DNA of 64,000 nt. Origin: Mycolicibacterium litorale. GTDB lineage: Bacteria > Actinomycetota > Actinomycetes > Mycobacteriales > Mycobacteriaceae. Every line of letters starts with the position of its first letter. Within the stretch, counting starts at the first letter, position 1. Below, piece after piece: positions 35,182 through 47,343 of the stretch. Location: NCBI RefSeq assembly GCF_014218295.1, contig NZ_AP023287.1:1426001-1490000 (forward strand), in the 5' to 3' direction. Below the pieces are notes generated by a model. The model had not been told where the DNA came from, did not search any database, and was given only the letters and a program-made list of their open reading frames with translations. Position numbers and translations under genes: made by a program.

Positions 35182-36441
35182 ATGACGGCGACGGACACCG
35201 TTCTGCGGGGGCTGGCCGGGATCCGGGATTGGCAGCAGGACTGCTACCGGGACCTGCACGAGCATCCGGAACTGTCGCACCGCGAATTCGCAACGGCGCG
35301 GAAAGTGGCGGACCGGCTCGGTGACCTCGGTTACCGGGTGCGCGACGGCATCGGCGGCACCGGCGTGGTCGGGGTGCTCGCCAACGGGTCCGGTCCCACC
35401 GTGCTGTTGCGTGCCGACATGGATGCGCTGCCGGTCGCCGAGGAGACCGGGCTGGACTACGCGAGCAGGGTGCGGAGCGCCGATGGCGACGGCCACGAGG
35501 TGCCGGTCATGCACGCCTGCGGACACGACGTCCATGTGACCGCCCTGTTGGGCGCGGCGCAGCTGCTCGCCGAGGGCGCCGAGCACTGGAGCGGCACGGT
35601 CGTCGCGTTGTTCCAGCCCGCCGAGGAGACGGCCGACGGTGCGCGCGCCATGGTCGACGACGGCCTCGCGGACGTGCTGCCGGCCGTCGACGTCGCGCTC
35701 GGTCAGCATGTGCTGCCCCTGCCCGCGGGCATGGTGGGCACCCACGCCGGCCCGTTCCTCGCCGCCGCGGACAGCATGCGCATCACCGTGCACGGCCGCG
35801 GGGCGCACGGCTCGATGCCGCAGTCCTCCGTCGATCCGGTGGTGCTGGCGGCGATGATCGTGCTGCGGCTACAGACGGTGATCTCCCGCGAGGTGGCGCC
35901 CGTCGAACCGGCCGTGCTGACCGTCGGCAGCATCCGGTCGGGTGCCAAGAGCAACGTCATCCCCGACCGGGCCGAACTGCAGCTCAACATCCGCACCTAC
36001 AGCGAGAAGACGCGGACCACCATCCTCGACGCCATCAGACGGATCGTCACCGCCGAATGCGCGGCGTCCGGGTCGCCCAGGGAGCCGGCATTCGAACTGT
36101 TCGACCGGTTCCCCTTGACCGACAACGACGTCGGCACCACGAACCGGGTGCACGGCGCCTTCGTCTCGTTCTTCGGGGACAACTGCTGGGAGATGCCGCA
36201 GGGCGCGGCCAGCGAGGACTTCAGCGAGATCCCGACCGCACTCGGCGTGCCGTACACGTACTGGGGCGTCGGGGGCGTCGACGCGGCAGCGTTCGCCGCG
36301 GCCGCCGAGGCGGGACGGGTGGAGCAGGACATCCCCGTGAACCACTCGCCGAACTTCGCGCCCGTCATCCAGCCGACCCTCGACACCGCGACCCAGGCGC
36401 TGGTGGTGGCCGCGATGTCGTGGCTCACGCCGTCGGGCTGA
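35182..36441 (+). CDS. M20 family amidohydrolase
   Basis: A 419-residue zinc amidohydrolase of the M20D (hippurate hydrolase, IAA-amino acid hydrolase) group that removes acyl or similar groups from amino acids. Metal-binding and catalytic segments: DLHEHPELSHREF (near 25), LLRADMDALPVAEETG, VMHACGHDVHVTALLG (near 112), FQPAEETADGARAM and NHSPNFAPV at the end. ATG 35182 has GAAGGGGGC upstream. The exact substrate is not evident. It closes the accessory block before tmk. Confidence 0.92.
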   Translation: MTATDTVLRGLAGIRDWQQDCYRDLHEHPELSHREFATARKVADRLGDLGYRVRDGIGGTGVVGVLANGSGPTVLLRADMDALPVAEETGLDYASRVRSADGDGHEVPVMHACGHDVHVTALLGAAQLLAEGAEHWSGTVVALFQPAEETADGARAMVDDGLADVLPAVDVALGQHVLPLPAGMVGTHAGPFLAAADSMRITVHGRGAHGSMPQSSVDPVVLAAMIVLRLQTVISREVAPVEPAVLTVGSIRSGAKSNVIPDRAELQLNIRTYSEKTRTTILDAIRRIVTAECAASGSPREPAFELFDRFPLTDNDVGTTNRVHGAFVSFFGDNCWEMPQGAASEDFSEIPTALGVPYTYWGVGGVDAAAFAAAAEAGRVEQDIPVNHSPNFAPVIQPTLDTATQALVVAAMSWLTPSG

Positions 36442-36471
36442 CCGGCACCGGCACCCCGTTACGCTCGGCGC

Positions 36472-37104
36472 GTGCTCATCGCGATCGAGGGTGTCGACGG
36501 CGCAGGCAAGCGGACACTGGCCAACGGCCTGCGCGCCGCCTTCGAGTCCGACGGCCGGTCGGTCGCCAACCTGGCGTTCCCGCGCTACCACCGATCGGTG
36601 ACCGCGGACCTCGCCGCCGAGGCGCTGCACGGCGGGCACGGCGACCTCGCCGGCTCGGTGTATGCGATGGCGGTGCTGTTCGCGCTCGACCGCGCCGACG
36701 CCCGCGAGGAGATCGAACACCTGCTCGCCGCCTACGACGTCGTCATCCTGGACCGCTACGTGGCCTCGAACGCCGCCTACAGCGCCGCCCGCCTGCACCA
36801 GTCCGCCGACGGGGACGTGGTCGAGTGGGTGCGCGCGCTGGAGTACGACCGGCTGCGGCTGGCCGCCCCGGACCGGCAGATCCTGCTCGATGTACCCACC
36901 GAACTCGCCGCCGAGCGGGCGGTGCGGCGCGCCGAGCAGGAAGCCGACCGGGCCCGCGACGCCTATGAGCGCGACGACGGGCTGCAGCGCCGCACCGGTG
37001 ACGTCTACGCCGCACTGGCCGCCACCCATTGGGGCGGGCGCTGGTCGGTCGCGGGGCCGGACGTCGACGCCGCCGCGCTCGCGGCCGAGATCATGGCGCC
37101 TTAG
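36472..37104 (+). CDS. tmk: Thymidylate kinase
   Basis: It phosphorylates dTMP to dTDP. The 210-residue protein starts at GTG 36472 with the P-loop IEGVDGAGKRTL at residues 4-15, then the DRYVASNAAYSAARL segment near 95 that holds the catalytic DRY/H motif and the LID. The mycobacterial form has LAFPRYHRSVTADLAAEALHG, also seen here. Gene order tmk-mtrA-mtrB-lpqB is as in M. tuberculosis. Length matches (about 214). Confidence 0.96.
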   Translation: MLIAIEGVDGAGKRTLANGLRAAFESDGRSVANLAFPRYHRSVTADLAAEALHGGHGDLAGSVYAMAVLFALDRADAREEIEHLLAAYDVVILDRYVASNAAYSAARLHQSADGDVVEWVRALEYDRLRLAAPDRQILLDVPTELAAERAVRRAEQEADRARDAYERDDGLQRRTGDVYAALAATHWGGRWSVAGPDVDAAALAAEIMAP

Positions 37105-37166
37105 CAGCGAGAAAGCCGCAAAACGCCCAGTGTGGTAGCCGGGTTTTATCGCGATCTGGTGACACC

Positions 37167-37853
37167 ATGGACACCATGAGGCAAAGGATTCTGGTTGTCG
37201 ACGACGATCCATCGCTGGCCGAGATGCTCACCATCGTCCTGCGCGGGGAAGGGTTCGACACCGCCGTCATCGGCGACGGCACCCAGGCGCTCACTGCCGT
37301 CCGAGAGCTCCGCCCGGATCTGGTGTTGCTGGACCTGATGCTGCCCGGCATGAACGGGATCGACGTCTGCCGCGTGCTGCGGGCCGATTCCGGTGTGCCC
37401 ATCGTCATGCTCACCGCGAAGACGGACACCGTCGACGTCGTCCTCGGCCTGGAATCCGGCGCGGACGACTACGTCATGAAGCCGTTCAAGCCCAAGGAAC
37501 TGGTCGCCCGCGTGCGCGCCCGGCTGCGCCGCAACGAAGACGAGCCGGCGGAACTGCTGTCGATCGGCGATGTGGAGATCGACGTCCCCGCCCACAAGGT
37601 CACCCGGCAGGGTGAGCAGATCTCGCTGACCCCTCTGGAGTTCGACCTGCTGGTGGCGCTGGCACGCAAACCACGCCAGGTGTTTACTCGAGATGTGCTG
37701 CTCGAACAGGTGTGGGGATACCGTCACCCCGCTGACACCCGTTTGGTGAACGTGCACGTCCAGCGGCTGCGCGCCAAGGTCGAGAAAGATCCGGAGAATC
37801 CGCAGGTGGTGTTGACCGTTCGAGGAGTGGGATACAAGGCCGGACCTCCATGA
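37167..37853 (+). CDS. mtrA: Response regulator MtrA
   Basis: MtrA is the essential OmpR-type response regulator coordinating cell-wall growth, division and replication with MtrB. The 228-residue product is almost identical to the M. tuberculosis protein over its recognisable length. Receiver domain 1-~120 with acidic VVDDDP, phospho-accepting D56 ([12 protein letters not shown]) and conserved Lys in [10 protein letters not shown]; winged-helix domain ~130-228 with [20 protein letters not shown] and [15 protein letters not shown] recognition helix. ATG 37167 (MDTMRQ) is the family start. Its stop overlaps mtrB's ATG by 4 bp. Confidence 0.98.
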   Translation: MDTMRQRILVVDDDPSLAEMLTIVLRGEGFDTAVIGDGTQALTAVRELRPDLVLLDLMLPGMNGIDVCRVLRADSGVPIVMLTAKTDTVDVVLGLESGADDYVMKPFKPKELVARVRARLRRNEDEPAELLSIGDVEIDVPAHKVTRQGEQISLTPLEFDLLVALARKPRQVFTRDVLLEQVWGYRHPADTRLVNVHVQRLRAKVEKDPENPQVVLTVRGVGYKAGPP

Positions 37854-39508
37854 TCTGGGGCGCGAGACGGCGGATCCGGGGCGGCTTCTGGCGATCGGGA
37901 CCGCTGATCCGCGGACTCGGTGCGCTGGGCCGGGCGTTGAGTCTGGTGTGGCGTCGCTCGCTGCAGTTGCGCGTCGTCAGTTTGACGCTCGGCCTCTCAC
38001 TCGCCGTCATCCTGGTCCTGGGCTTCGTGCTGACCAGTCAGATCACCGACCGCATCCTCGAGGTCAAGGTCAAGGCCGCGACCGAGGAGATCGAACAGGC
38101 CCGCAACACCGTGGGCGGAATCGTGGGCGGCGAGGAGACCCGCTCCCTCGACAGCAGTCTGCAGCTGGCGCGGAACACGTTGATCGACCGCAAGGCCGAC
38201 GCAGGCAGCGGCCCCGCCGGTGCCTACGACGCCGTGCTGGTGGTGCCGGGTGACGGTCCGCGAGCCGCCACCGCGGCGGGGCCCGTCGGCCAGGTGCCCG
38301 ACGCCCTGCGCGACTTCGTCAAGGCCGGACAGGTCAGTTACCAGTACGCGACCGTGCGCACCGACGGCTTCACCGGTCCCGCACTGATCGTCGGCAGCCC
38401 CACGTCGTCGGATGTGACGAATCTCGAGCTGTACCTGATCTTCCCGTTGAACAACGAGGAGTCGACGATCGCGCTGGTGCGCGGCACCATGGCCACCGGC
38501 GGCATCGTGCTGCTGGGCCTGTTGGCCGCCATCGCGCTGCTGGTGGCCCGGCAGATCGTGCTGCCGGTGCGGTCGGCCTCGCGCATCGCCGAGCGGTTCG
38601 CCGAGGGGCATCTGTCCGAGCGGATGCCGGTGCGCGGTGAGGACGACATGGCCCGGCTTGCGGTGTCGTTCAACGACATGGCCGAGAGCCTGCAGCGCCA
38701 GATCACCCAACTCGAGGAGTTCGGCAACCTGCAGCGGCGCTTCACCTCCGACGTGTCCCACGAATTGCGGACGCCGTTGACGACGGTGCGGATGGCGGCC
38801 GACCTGATCCACGACCACAGCGACGACCTGGACCCGGCGCTCCGGCGGTCGACGGAGTTGATGGTGAGCGAACTCGACCGGTTCGAGACGCTGCTCAGCG
38901 ATCTGCTGGAGATCTCGCGGCACGACGCCGGCGTCGCGGAACTCTCGGTGGAGTCGGTGGACCTGCGCGCCACCGTGCAGAGCGCGCTGGACAACGTCGG
39001 CCATCTCGCGCAGGACGCCGAGGTCGAGCTCGTCGTCGACCAGCCCGCCGAGGAGGTCATCGCGGAGGTGGATCCGCGGCGCGTGGAGCGCATCCTGCGC
39101 AACCTCATCGCCAACGCCATCGACCACGCCGAGCGCAAGCCGGTGCAGATCCGGATGGCCGCCGACGAGGACACCGTCGCGGTGACGGTACGCGACTACG
39201 GCGTAGGTCTGCGGCCGGGTGAGGAGAAGCTGGTGTTCAGCCGGTTCTGGCGGTCGGATCCGTCGCGGGTGCGGCGCTCCGGCGGAACCGGCCTGGGTCT
39301 GGCGATCAGCATCGAGGACGCCCGGCTGCATCAGGGCCGGCTCGAGGCGTGGGGCGAACCCGGCAAGGGTGCCTGCTTCCGGTTGACGTTGCCGCTCGTG
39401 CGGGGTCACAAGGTGACGACGAGCCCGTTGCCGCTGAAACCGATCCAGCCCGAGGCGACGCCTCGCCGCGTCGGACGCGAACGGCAGCCGGCAGGGGAGA
39501 CGGTGTGA
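37850..39508 (+). CDS. mtrB: Sensor histidine kinase MtrB
   Basis: MtrB is the membrane sensor kinase for MtrA and localises to septa. The 552-residue protein has two membrane helices (about 40-65 and 205-230) with an extracellular domain between them, a HAMP linker (about 230-285), HisKA with [15 protein letters not shown] (His ~305), and HATPase with [23 protein letters not shown] and the [11 protein letters not shown]-box. ATG 37850 overlaps the mtrA stop. Its stop overlaps the lpqB start (GTGA). Confidence 0.97.
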   Translation: MIWGARRRIRGGFWRSGPLIRGLGALGRALSLVWRRSLQLRVVSLTLGLSLAVILVLGFVLTSQITDRILEVKVKAATEEIEQARNTVGGIVGGEETRSLDSSLQLARNTLIDRKADAGSGPAGAYDAVLVVPGDGPRAATAAGPVGQVPDALRDFVKAGQVSYQYATVRTDGFTGPALIVGSPTSSDVTNLELYLIFPLNNEESTIALVRGTMATGGIVLLGLLAAIALLVARQIVLPVRSASRIAERFAEGHLSERMPVRGEDDMARLAVSFNDMAESLQRQITQLEEFGNLQRRFTSDVSHELRTPLTTVRMAADLIHDHSDDLDPALRRSTELMVSELDRFETLLSDLLEISRHDAGVAELSVESVDLRATVQSALDNVGHLAQDAEVELVVDQPAEEVIAEVDPRRVERILRNLIANAIDHAERKPVQIRMAADEDTVAVTVRDYGVGLRPGEEKLVFSRFWRSDPSRVRRSGGTGLGLAISIEDARLHQGRLEAWGEPGKGACFRLTLPLVRGHKVTTSPLPLKPIQPEATPRRVGRERQPAGETV

Positions 39509-41268
39509 GGCGCCTCTGGGCGGTGGTGTGCCTGGTCGTGGTGGCACTCGCCGCGTCGGGATGTGCGGGGGTGCCGAATTCGTCGGCACCGCAGGCGATC
39601 GGCACCGTCGACCGGCCCGCGCCGCCGAGCCTGCCGAAACCGACGCCCGGCATGGACCCGGACGTGTTGCTGCGCGAATTCCTCAAAGCCACCGCCGATC
39701 CGGCGAACCGGCACCTGGCCGCCCGCCAGTTCCTCACCGAATCGGCATCGCAGTCGTGGGACGATGCCGGCAGCGCGCTGCTGATCGACCGGGTGGTGTT
39801 CGTCGAAACCCGTGAGCCGGAACGTGTTTCGGTGACGATGCGCGCCGACATCCTCGGCTCGCTCTCCGATGTCGGCGTCTTCGAGACGGGGGAGGGGGCG
39901 CTGCCCGACCCCGGCCCCATCGAGCTGGTGAAGACCTCGGACGGGTGGCGCATCGATCGACTGCCCAACGGGGTGTTCCTCGACTGGCAGCAGTTCCAGT
40001 CCACCTACAAGCGCAACACGCTCTACTTCGTCGATCCGACCGGAACCACCGTCGTCCCCGATCCGCGCTATGTCGCGGTGTCCGACGCCGACCAGCTGGC
40101 CACGGAACTGGTCTCGAAGCTGATCGCCGGCGCGCGCCCCGAGATGGCCAACACGGTCCGGAACCTGCTGGCGTCCCCGCTGCGGCTGCGGGGTCCGGTG
40201 ACGCGCGCCGACGGCGGGAAGACCGGCGTGGGACGCGGCTACGGCGGCGCCCGCGTCGACCTCGAGAATCTGTCGACGACCGACCCGCACAGCAGGCAGC
40301 TGCTCGCCGCCCAGATCATCTGGACCCTCAACCGGGCGGGGATCAACGGGCCGTACGTGATCAACGCCGACGGCGCCCCGCTCGATGACCGCTTCGCCGA
40401 CGGGTGGGAGACCTCCGACGTCGCCGCGACCGATCCGGGTGCGTTCGCGGGCGCCGCGGCCGGACTGCATGCGCTGATGGGCGGGTCGCTGGTGTCGTTG
40501 GACGGCCAGCGGGCGCCGCGTATCCCCGGATCGTTCGGCCAGGCACCCAATCAGGCCTCCGCGGCGGTGTCGCGCAGCGGCCAGGACGCCGCCTCGGTCG
40601 TGGTGCTGCGGCCCGGTGCACCCGACATGCAGTCGACGCTGTGGATCGGGCCGCTGGGTGGACGCGCGAACCAGGCGTTGGAGGGACGGAGCCTGTCGCG
40701 GCCGAGCTGGTCACTCGACGACGCCGTGTGGGTCGTGGTCGACGGCGCGAACGTGGTGCGGGTCATCCAGGACGCGTCCGGGCAGCCCGCCCGGCTGCCG
40801 GTCGACGCCGGTCCGGTGGCGATGAAGTTCCCCGGTCCGATCGCCGAACTGCAGCTTTCCCGCGACGGCACCCGGGCCGCCATGGTGATCGCCGGGCAGG
40901 TCATCCTCGCCTCGGTGGAACAGACGCAGGGCGGCCAGTTCGCCCTGACCTATCCCCGTCGACTCGGCTACGGGCTGGGGGAGACGGTCGTCTCGCTGTC
41001 CTGGCGCACCGGTGACGACATCGTGGTGAGCCGCAAGGACCCGCAGCATCCGGTGTCCTACGTGAACCTCGACGGCGTCAACTCGGACGGGCCGAGCCGC
41101 AACCTCGCCATGCCGGTCACCACCGTCGCGGCCAACCCGTCGACGGTGTACGTCGCCGATGCCCGTGGCGTCGTCCAGCTGTCGCCTTCGACCGCCGAAG
41201 GCGACCCCACGTGGACCGAGGTGCGCCCGCTGATGGTCGCCGGCACGGTGCCGGTCCTCCCGGGATAG
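39505..41268 (+). CDS. lpqB: Lipoprotein LpqB, accessory to MtrAB
   Basis: LpqB is a lipoprotein that interacts with MtrB and tunes MtrA phosphorylation. With start GTG 39505 the product has 587 residues. The signal peptide ends in the lipobox AASGC, with C20 to be lipidated. A GerMN (sporulation/spore germination) domain (about 180-290: [19 protein letters not shown]) precedes a beta-propeller-like C-terminal half. GTG overlaps the mtrB stop, so mtrA-mtrB-lpqB are co-translated. The open frame begins upstream at 39349, but that part reads over mtrB. Confidence 0.96.
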   Translation: MRRLWAVVCLVVVALAASGCAGVPNSSAPQAIGTVDRPAPPSLPKPTPGMDPDVLLREFLKATADPANRHLAARQFLTESASQSWDDAGSALLIDRVVFVETREPERVSVTMRADILGSLSDVGVFETGEGALPDPGPIELVKTSDGWRIDRLPNGVFLDWQQFQSTYKRNTLYFVDPTGTTVVPDPRYVAVSDADQLATELVSKLIAGARPEMANTVRNLLASPLRLRGPVTRADGGKTGVGRGYGGARVDLENLSTTDPHSRQLLAAQIIWTLNRAGINGPYVINADGAPLDDRFADGWETSDVAATDPGAFAGAAAGLHALMGGSLVSLDGQRAPRIPGSFGQAPNQASAAVSRSGQDAASVVVLRPGAPDMQSTLWIGPLGGRANQALEGRSLSRPSWSLDDAVWVVVDGANVVRVIQDASGQPARLPVDAGPVAMKFPGPIAELQLSRDGTRAAMVIAGQVILASVEQTQGGQFALTYPRRLGYGLGETVVSLSWRTGDDIVVSRKDPQHPVSYVNLDGVNSDGPSRNLAMPVTTVAANPSTVYVADARGVVQLSPSTAEGDPTWTEVRPLMVAGTVPVLPG

Positions 41269-41298
41269 CCTCGGCTCCGGAACCTGACGCCCACAACG

Positions 41299-42627
41299 CT
41301 ATTCGGGTTCGTCGTCCGCGCCGTCCGCGTCGGTGAGGTAGCGCTGCGGGTGGAAGTGGTTGTTGGTGCGGGGTTGGCCGGTGTCGAGGTGGGCCGGTGG
41401 GATCCATTGGGTGCGGCCGTTGCCGGGCCGCTTGGTGGTGTAGCCGGTTTTCTCGATCAAGAGGTTGGCGGGTTGGCAGGCCAGGGTGAGGTCGTCGATG
41501 TCGGTGGCGCCGCCGTCGCAGAAGTCGTGGGTGTGGTGGACTTCGCACCAGTAGAACGGCACCGTGCACTGCGGATGGGTGCAACCCCGGTCGCGGGCGA
41601 ACAACGCCAACCTCTGAGCAGTCGTCGCATTGCGGCGCGCCCGGCCGAGGTAGAGCACTTCTTCGGTGTGGTCGTCGAACACCGCCAGATAGTGGCGGGA
41701 GCGGGCGGCCATGCGGATGAGGTCGCGGATGGGGAGCCGGTTGCCGCCACCGGTGGCCGCCCACCCGGCGGCGCGTTCGAGTTCGTTGACGGTGGTGGTG
41801 GCGACGATGGTGGCCGGCACACCGGCGATCTGCCCAAGCCCGCCGGATTCTACGACGTCGCGCAGGACCCGATTGACCGCGTCGTGGTGTCGTTGGTCGG
41901 CAGTGCGGTCATCGGGGCCGACGTGGTCGGGCGGCAGATTCGCGCCAGGGGCACCGCGTTTGGCGATCGCCACGTCGAGGAAGGCGCGGGTTTCGGGGGT
42001 GATCCAGCCCTCGATGCGGCTCATGCCGTCGGCTTGTTGGCGGCCGATCTTCAGACCGCGGCGGCGGCGTTGGGTGTCGTGGTCGGGTTCGGTGCCGTCC
42101 TGATCGATGAACGCCAGCAGGGTCTGGGCGACCTGGCGGAAGTCTTCGGGTCGCAATCGTGTGGCGTGGTCGACGAGGTCGCGTTCGTAGTCGTCACGGC
42201 GGGCGAAGGACACCCAGACGGGCAGTTTCTTGACGAATTCCTGGAGGATACGCACGTGCGGGGTGCCGATCGCCCCTGCGGCGATTGCGGCGGCGGTGTG
42301 GCTCAGCTCGGTCGCGACCCGGTCACCGGTCAGGGTGTGCCGCGGCCCGAGTTGGCGGGCGTCGGTGAGCCGTTCACCGGCGTCTTTGGCCGAGATCCGC
42401 AGCCGGTTGGCCAGCAGCTCCTTGAGTGAGGTGGCCCCCAGCTCGTGGGGTGAGGCATCCATCATCCGGGCAGTGAGCCGGTGCTCCACACTGGGCAGCG
42501 CCCACACCGCCCGCTTGATCTCGTCCAACTCGGCGATCACCTGCGCATGGGTCAGGTCGTCGATGGCGGCGGTCTGCAGATCGGCGACCACCACCCTCAG
42601 GCGGTCGACCGCGGCGCTGAAACCCAT
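41299..42627 (-). CDS. 13E12-repeat-family protein (DUF222 plus HNH endonuclease)
   Basis: A 442-residue protein of the REP13E12 family, many copies of which occur in mycobacteria. Residues ~20-300 form DUF222; the C-terminus is an HNH nuclease domain (ARDRGCTHPQCTVPFYWCEVHHTHDF, then DIDDLTLACQPANLL) with CxxC zinc ligands. The start ATG 42627 lies only three bases from a perfect SOS box, as in the LexA-regulated copies in M. tuberculosis. The frame remains open to 43248 but that part overlaps comF antisense. Role in DNA damage response or as a selfish element is unknown. Confidence 0.9.
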   Translation of the reverse strand: MGFSAAVDRLRVVVADLQTAAIDDLTHAQVIAELDEIKRAVWALPSVEHRLTARMMDASPHELGATSLKELLANRLRISAKDAGERLTDARQLGPRHTLTGDRVATELSHTAAAIAAGAIGTPHVRILQEFVKKLPVWVSFARRDDYERDLVDHATRLRPEDFRQVAQTLLAFIDQDGTEPDHDTQRRRRGLKIGRQQADGMSRIEGWITPETRAFLDVAIAKRGAPGANLPPDHVGPDDRTADQRHHDAVNRVLRDVVESGGLGQIAGVPATIVATTTVNELERAAGWAATGGGNRLPIRDLIRMAARSRHYLAVFDDHTEEVLYLGRARRNATTAQRLALFARDRGCTHPQCTVPFYWCEVHHTHDFCDGGATDIDDLTLACQPANLLIEKTGYTTKRPGNGRTQWIPPAHLDTGQPRTNNHFHPQRYLTDADGADDEPE

Positions 42628-42630
42628 GAC

Positions 42631-42646
42631 TCGAACACTAGTTCGA
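42631..42646. promoter_or_regulatory. LexA-binding SOS box
   Basis: TCGAAC-ACTA-GTTCGA is a perfect match to the mycobacterial SOS box TCGAAC-N4-GTTCGA. It sits three bases before the 13E12 ATG on the minus strand and 57 bases before the comF ATG on the plus strand, so LexA could repress both directions. Confidence 0.85.
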
Positions 42647-42703
42647 ATCACCGACAAGTCGCCGCTTCGCGGAGCTGTCGCCCCCTCCGGCCACACTGCA
42701 GCC

Positions 42704-43318
42704 ATGCTCGACCTGATCCTCCCGCTCGAATGCGGCGGTTGTGGCCGGCCGGCCACGCGGTGGTGCGAACACTGTGCCGCGACGCTAATCGTGCGGCCCG
42801 ACGAACCGCACCTGGTCAGCCCGCGCCTCGATCCCGGCGTTCCCGTCTTCGCGCTGGGCAGATACGCCGGTCCGCGGCGACACGCGATTCTCGCGCTCAA
42901 AGAACGCGGCCGCGCCGATCTCATCGCGCCGCTCGCAGGCGCGCTGCGCGAGGGTGTCAAGCACCTGGGGTCGTGGGGAATCGTCGAACCCTCCGTCGCC
43001 TTCGTGCCGGCGCCCACCCGCCGATTCGCGGCCCGGCGCCGCGGCGGTGACCCGGTGACCCGAATCGCCCGCGCCGCCTCACTCGAGGTCGTCTCGGCCC
43101 TGCGCTCGCGCGCGCTGACGCGGGACTCGGTCGGTCTGTCGGTGCCGGATCGGCAGCGCAATGTCGCCGACCGGATCCGGCTCGTCCGTCCCGTGCGGGG
43201 CGAGGTCGTGCTCGTCGACGACATCATCACCACGGGTGCCACAGCCACCGAATCGGTCCGTGTACTGCAAACTCACGGCGCCAGGGTGGTTGCTGTGCTC
43301 ACCCTCGCCCACGCGTGA
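42704..43318 (+). CDS. ComF-family phosphoribosyltransferase-like protein
   Basis: A 204-residue ComF/amidophosphoribosyltransferase-like protein, related to those needed for DNA uptake and processing. N-terminal zinc-like cysteines LECGGCGRPATRWCEHC (residues ~9-25), and a C-terminal PRPP-binding motif VVLVDDIITTGATATES (~172-188). ATG 42704 begins MLDLILPLECGGCG, the family N-terminus. The orthologue Rv3242c occupies the same place. The short divergent region with the 13E12 gene carries the SOS box. Confidence 0.9.
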   Translation: MLDLILPLECGGCGRPATRWCEHCAATLIVRPDEPHLVSPRLDPGVPVFALGRYAGPRRHAILALKERGRADLIAPLAGALREGVKHLGSWGIVEPSVAFVPAPTRRFAARRRGGDPVTRIARAASLEVVSALRSRALTRDSVGLSVPDRQRNVADRIRLVRPVRGEVVLVDDIITTGATATESVRVLQTHGARVVAVLTLAHA

Positions 43319-43614
43319 CGGCTAGCGGTGGTGATCGCGGACGGATCAAACCGCCGTGAAGAACGTGAAACAGTCGTGAGAACCACTGGCCGACCGGGTA
43401 AACAACGACTACCGTCGGGCTTAACCACCCGTGAATTCACGGCGGCGCTCAGAACGAGGCGCCACTTCACCGCACAACGGTAGGAGGTGACAGTCGACAC
43501 CTTGCGCCGGTGGGCTGCGGACTTCCATGCGACACCCAACTCCTGTCGGCGCGTTCCGTGACGATCCCGGCACGCCCTCTGCGTGCGACGCGAAAGAGAA
43601 ACGAGTTGCCAAGT
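43319..43614 (+). promoter_or_regulatory. hpf leader region
   Basis: About 296 bases between comF and hpf. The first 100 bases are A-rich for this genome (GAAGAACGTGAAACAGTCGTGAGAACC), likely promoter sequence. A GTAGGAGGTGACA segment (43481-43493) and a small frame 43527-43640 (37 codons, overlapping the hpf start in another frame) exist, but neither has strong support as a gene. No hairpin leader could be assigned. Confidence 0.35.
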
Positions 43615-44295
43615 ATGTCAACGTCTTCCATGCAAACTGACCGCACGATGGTGATCGAGGAGGAAGCGCCCGTCGAGGCGCCGAAGGCCGAAGTCGTCGT
43701 CACGGGCCGCAATGTCGAGATTCCCGATCACTTCCGAACCTACGTAGCCGAGAAGCTCGCGCGCCTCGAGCGGTTCGACCGCAGCATCTACCTCTTCGAC
43801 GTCGAACTGGACCACGAGAAGAACCGCCGTCAACGCAAGAACTGTCAGCACGTGGAGATCACCGCACGCGGACGCGGTCCGGTGGTCCGTGGCGAAGCGT
43901 GCGCGGACAGCTTCTACGCCGCCTTCGAAGCCGCGGTGAGCAAACTCGAGAACCGGCTGCGCCGCAGCAAAGACCGCCGCAAGATCCACTACGGGGACAA
44001 GCGGCCGGTGTCGGTGGCCGAGGCCACCGCCGCGACCGCGACGATCGAGGAGCAGAGGTCCCAGCCCGCCGACGAGGCCGGTGCGCTCGACGGGCTTCCG
44101 GTGGACGATCACGAACCGGGACGCATCGTCCGCGTCAAGGAGCATCCGGCCACGCCGATGACCGTGGACGATGCGCTGTCTCAGATGGAACTCGTCGGCC
44201 ACGACTTCTTCCTCTTCCACGACAAGGAGTCCGACCGGGCCACCGTGGTGTACCGCCGCCACGCCTACGACTACGGCCTGATCCGGCTGGCCTGA
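43615..44295 (+). CDS. hpf: Ribosome hibernation-promoting factor, long form
   Basis: Long HPF binds the 30S subunit and drives 100S ribosome dimers in stress; in mycobacteria it is linked to zinc or hypoxia response. The 226-residue protein has the S30AE domain (about 26-125: VVVTGRNVEIPDHFRTYVAEKL, KLENRLRRSKDRRK) and the C-terminal dimerisation domain (about 165-226: VDDALSQMELVGHDFFLFHD, VVYRRHAYDYGLIRLA). ATG 43615 begins MSTSSMQTDR. The stop codon lies within a 14-bp tandem repeat made from its own last codons. Confidence 0.94.
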   Translation: MSTSSMQTDRTMVIEEEAPVEAPKAEVVVTGRNVEIPDHFRTYVAEKLARLERFDRSIYLFDVELDHEKNRRQRKNCQHVEITARGRGPVVRGEACADSFYAAFEAAVSKLENRLRRSKDRRKIHYGDKRPVSVAEATAATATIEEQRSQPADEAGALDGLPVDDHEPGRIVRVKEHPATPMTVDDALSQMELVGHDFFLFHDKESDRATVVYRRHAYDYGLIRLA

Positions 44296-44355
44296 TCCGG
44301 CTGGCCTGATCCGGCCGGCCAGATCCGACCGGCCTGATCCGGCTGGCCTGATCCG
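44277..44355. repeat. 14-bp tandem repeat over the hpf stop
   Basis: Unit CCTGATCCGGCTGG at 44277-44290, 44291-44304, 44305-44318 (one change), 44319-44332 (changes) and 44333-44346, plus a partial copy to 44355. The first unit is the codons of hpf residues G-L-I-R-L-A; because 14 is not a multiple of three, the second unit brings TGA into frame. A copy-number change would not affect the protein until the first stop, so the array is probably tolerated. Confidence 0.9.
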
Positions 44356-44366
44356 TCTCGCGACGA

Positions 44367-44395
44367 CCCCGCGACGCCACCCCGTCGCGGGGTTT
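44367..44395 (+). terminator. Terminator hairpin after hpf
   Basis: CCCCGCGAC (44367-44375) pairs perfectly with GTCGCGGGG (44384-44392) across an 8-base loop and is followed by TTTG. Flanking CGAC/GTCG can extend the stem. It lies directly after the 14-bp repeat array and 100 bases before secA1. Confidence 0.7.
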
Positions 44396-44495
44396 GTCGT
44401 GCGAACACGCTCCCGGAGCGCCAGGAAAGCGGCGTTCCCAGGTCCGACCTCTACCATGGGACTCGTCTGATACCTCAACCCACAGGGGAAAAAGC

Positions 44496-47342
<2,847 letters not shown>

Positions 47343-47343
47343 G

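Noticed and set aside
21468..36471. Accessory block considered as a prophage or integrative element
   Set aside because: No integrase, transposase, tRNA-type attachment site or phage structural gene was found; only the 29-bp direct repeat hints at a local event.
43527..43640. A 37-codon frame overlapping the hpf start, considered as a regulatory upstream ORF
   Set aside because: No ribosome site close to its ATG and no cysteine or aromatic run typical of attenuator peptides.
44277..44355. Considered as a CRISPR array because of regular repeats
   Set aside because: The 14-bp units are directly adjacent without spacers and derive from hpf codons.
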